Assembly (NCBI GenBank): GCA_964447605.1
Contig: CAYUTA010000044.1
Location: 1 to 21,168 of the forward strand
Direction: 5' to 3'
DNA length: 21,168 nucleotides
DNA from: CAYUTA01 sp964447605
GTDB lineage: Bacteria; Bacillota; Clostridia; Christensenellales; CAG-138
Below the pieces are notes generated by a model. The model was not told the origin of the DNA and searched no databases. It saw only the letters and a program-made list of their open reading frames with translations. Both the position numbers and the translations under genes were made by a program. This document shows, piece after piece, positions 21,041 to 21,168 of this stretch (position 1 is its first letter; the number at the start of each line of letters is the position of its first letter).

Positions 21041-21168
21041 GCCTCGTCATCCTCTGCATCCGTGATTTATGATGTTCCACACGCTTACCGATCAAAATGA
21101 AATTGCTATTCCAAAATATTGGTTGTGTTGGACCAGTTGCGCATTGTCTCGTTTGTAAGGCGAGAGAT
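21041..21168. other. Upstream region of the IclR gene, cut by the window edge
   Basis: AT-rich sequence upstream of a minus-strand regulator. A weak promoter-like pair, TTGATC and TCATAA with 17-base spacing on the minus strand, lies near 21070-21100, but the match is too poor to assert. No other feature is seen. Confidence 0.3.

Overview
The window reads as chromosomal DNA of a moderately GC-rich member of the Clostridia (Bacillota). Strong AGGAGG-type ribosome binding sites, low-GC promoters between GC-rich genes, GTG/TTG/CTG starts and the best matches of the mobile-element debris all fit a gut-type clostridial genome. No 16S, tRNA or other taxonomic marker is present, so this is an inference.

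Layout. (1) Positions 1-2331 are a patchwork of broken genes: the end of a histidine-kinase-like gene, the start of a membrane sensor, a serine-recombinase tail on the minus strand, a GAF/PAS sensor fragment, an unrecognised stretch and the remnant of a DeoR-type regulator. (2) Positions 2328-15927 are an intact catabolic island. It starts with an ADP-ribosylglycohydrolase-family enzyme carrying a large C-terminal extension. A convergent Crp/Fnr-type regulator follows, then a long plus-strand operon: BMP-type nucleoside-binding lipoprotein, ABC ATPase, two permeases, nucleoside hydrolase, ribokinase-type kinase, M20 amidohydrolase, metallo-beta-lactamase-fold hydrolase, L-fucose-isomerase-like protein and alpha/beta hydrolase. 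(3) Positions 15928-18265 look like the decayed remains of an integrative or conjugative element: 20-bp iteron-like repeats, strong terminators, a cluster of palindromes, a tandem-hairpin region, remnants of small genes and a Phd/ParE-type toxin-antitoxin pair whose toxin gene has an in-frame stop. (4) Positions 18581-20063 hold more debris: the 3' ends of a sugar ABC permease and of a NagA-type deacetylase joined head to head, and a glucose-1-phosphate cytidylyltransferase gene with two nonsense codons and two compensating frameshifts. (5) An intact IclR-type regulator closes the window on the minus strand.

How the genes work together. The central operon fits uptake of a nucleoside or ribosylated compound, cleavage of the N-glycosidic bond and phosphorylation of the released sugar. 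The M20, MBL-fold, isomerase-like and esterase-like enzymes would process the aglycone, acyl or amide decorations, or an unusual pentose. The nucleoside hydrolase lacks the usual histidine before its C-terminal metal-binding aspartate, and the isomerase-like gene is not part of ordinary purine or pyrimidine salvage. The natural substrate may therefore be a modified or unusual nucleoside. This is the best candidate for an undescribed pathway here. Its substrate cannot be read from sequence.

The density of broken genes on both sides suggests a region of repeated insertion and deletion around a conserved metabolic island. A chimeric assembly is the alternative and should be excluded with read data.
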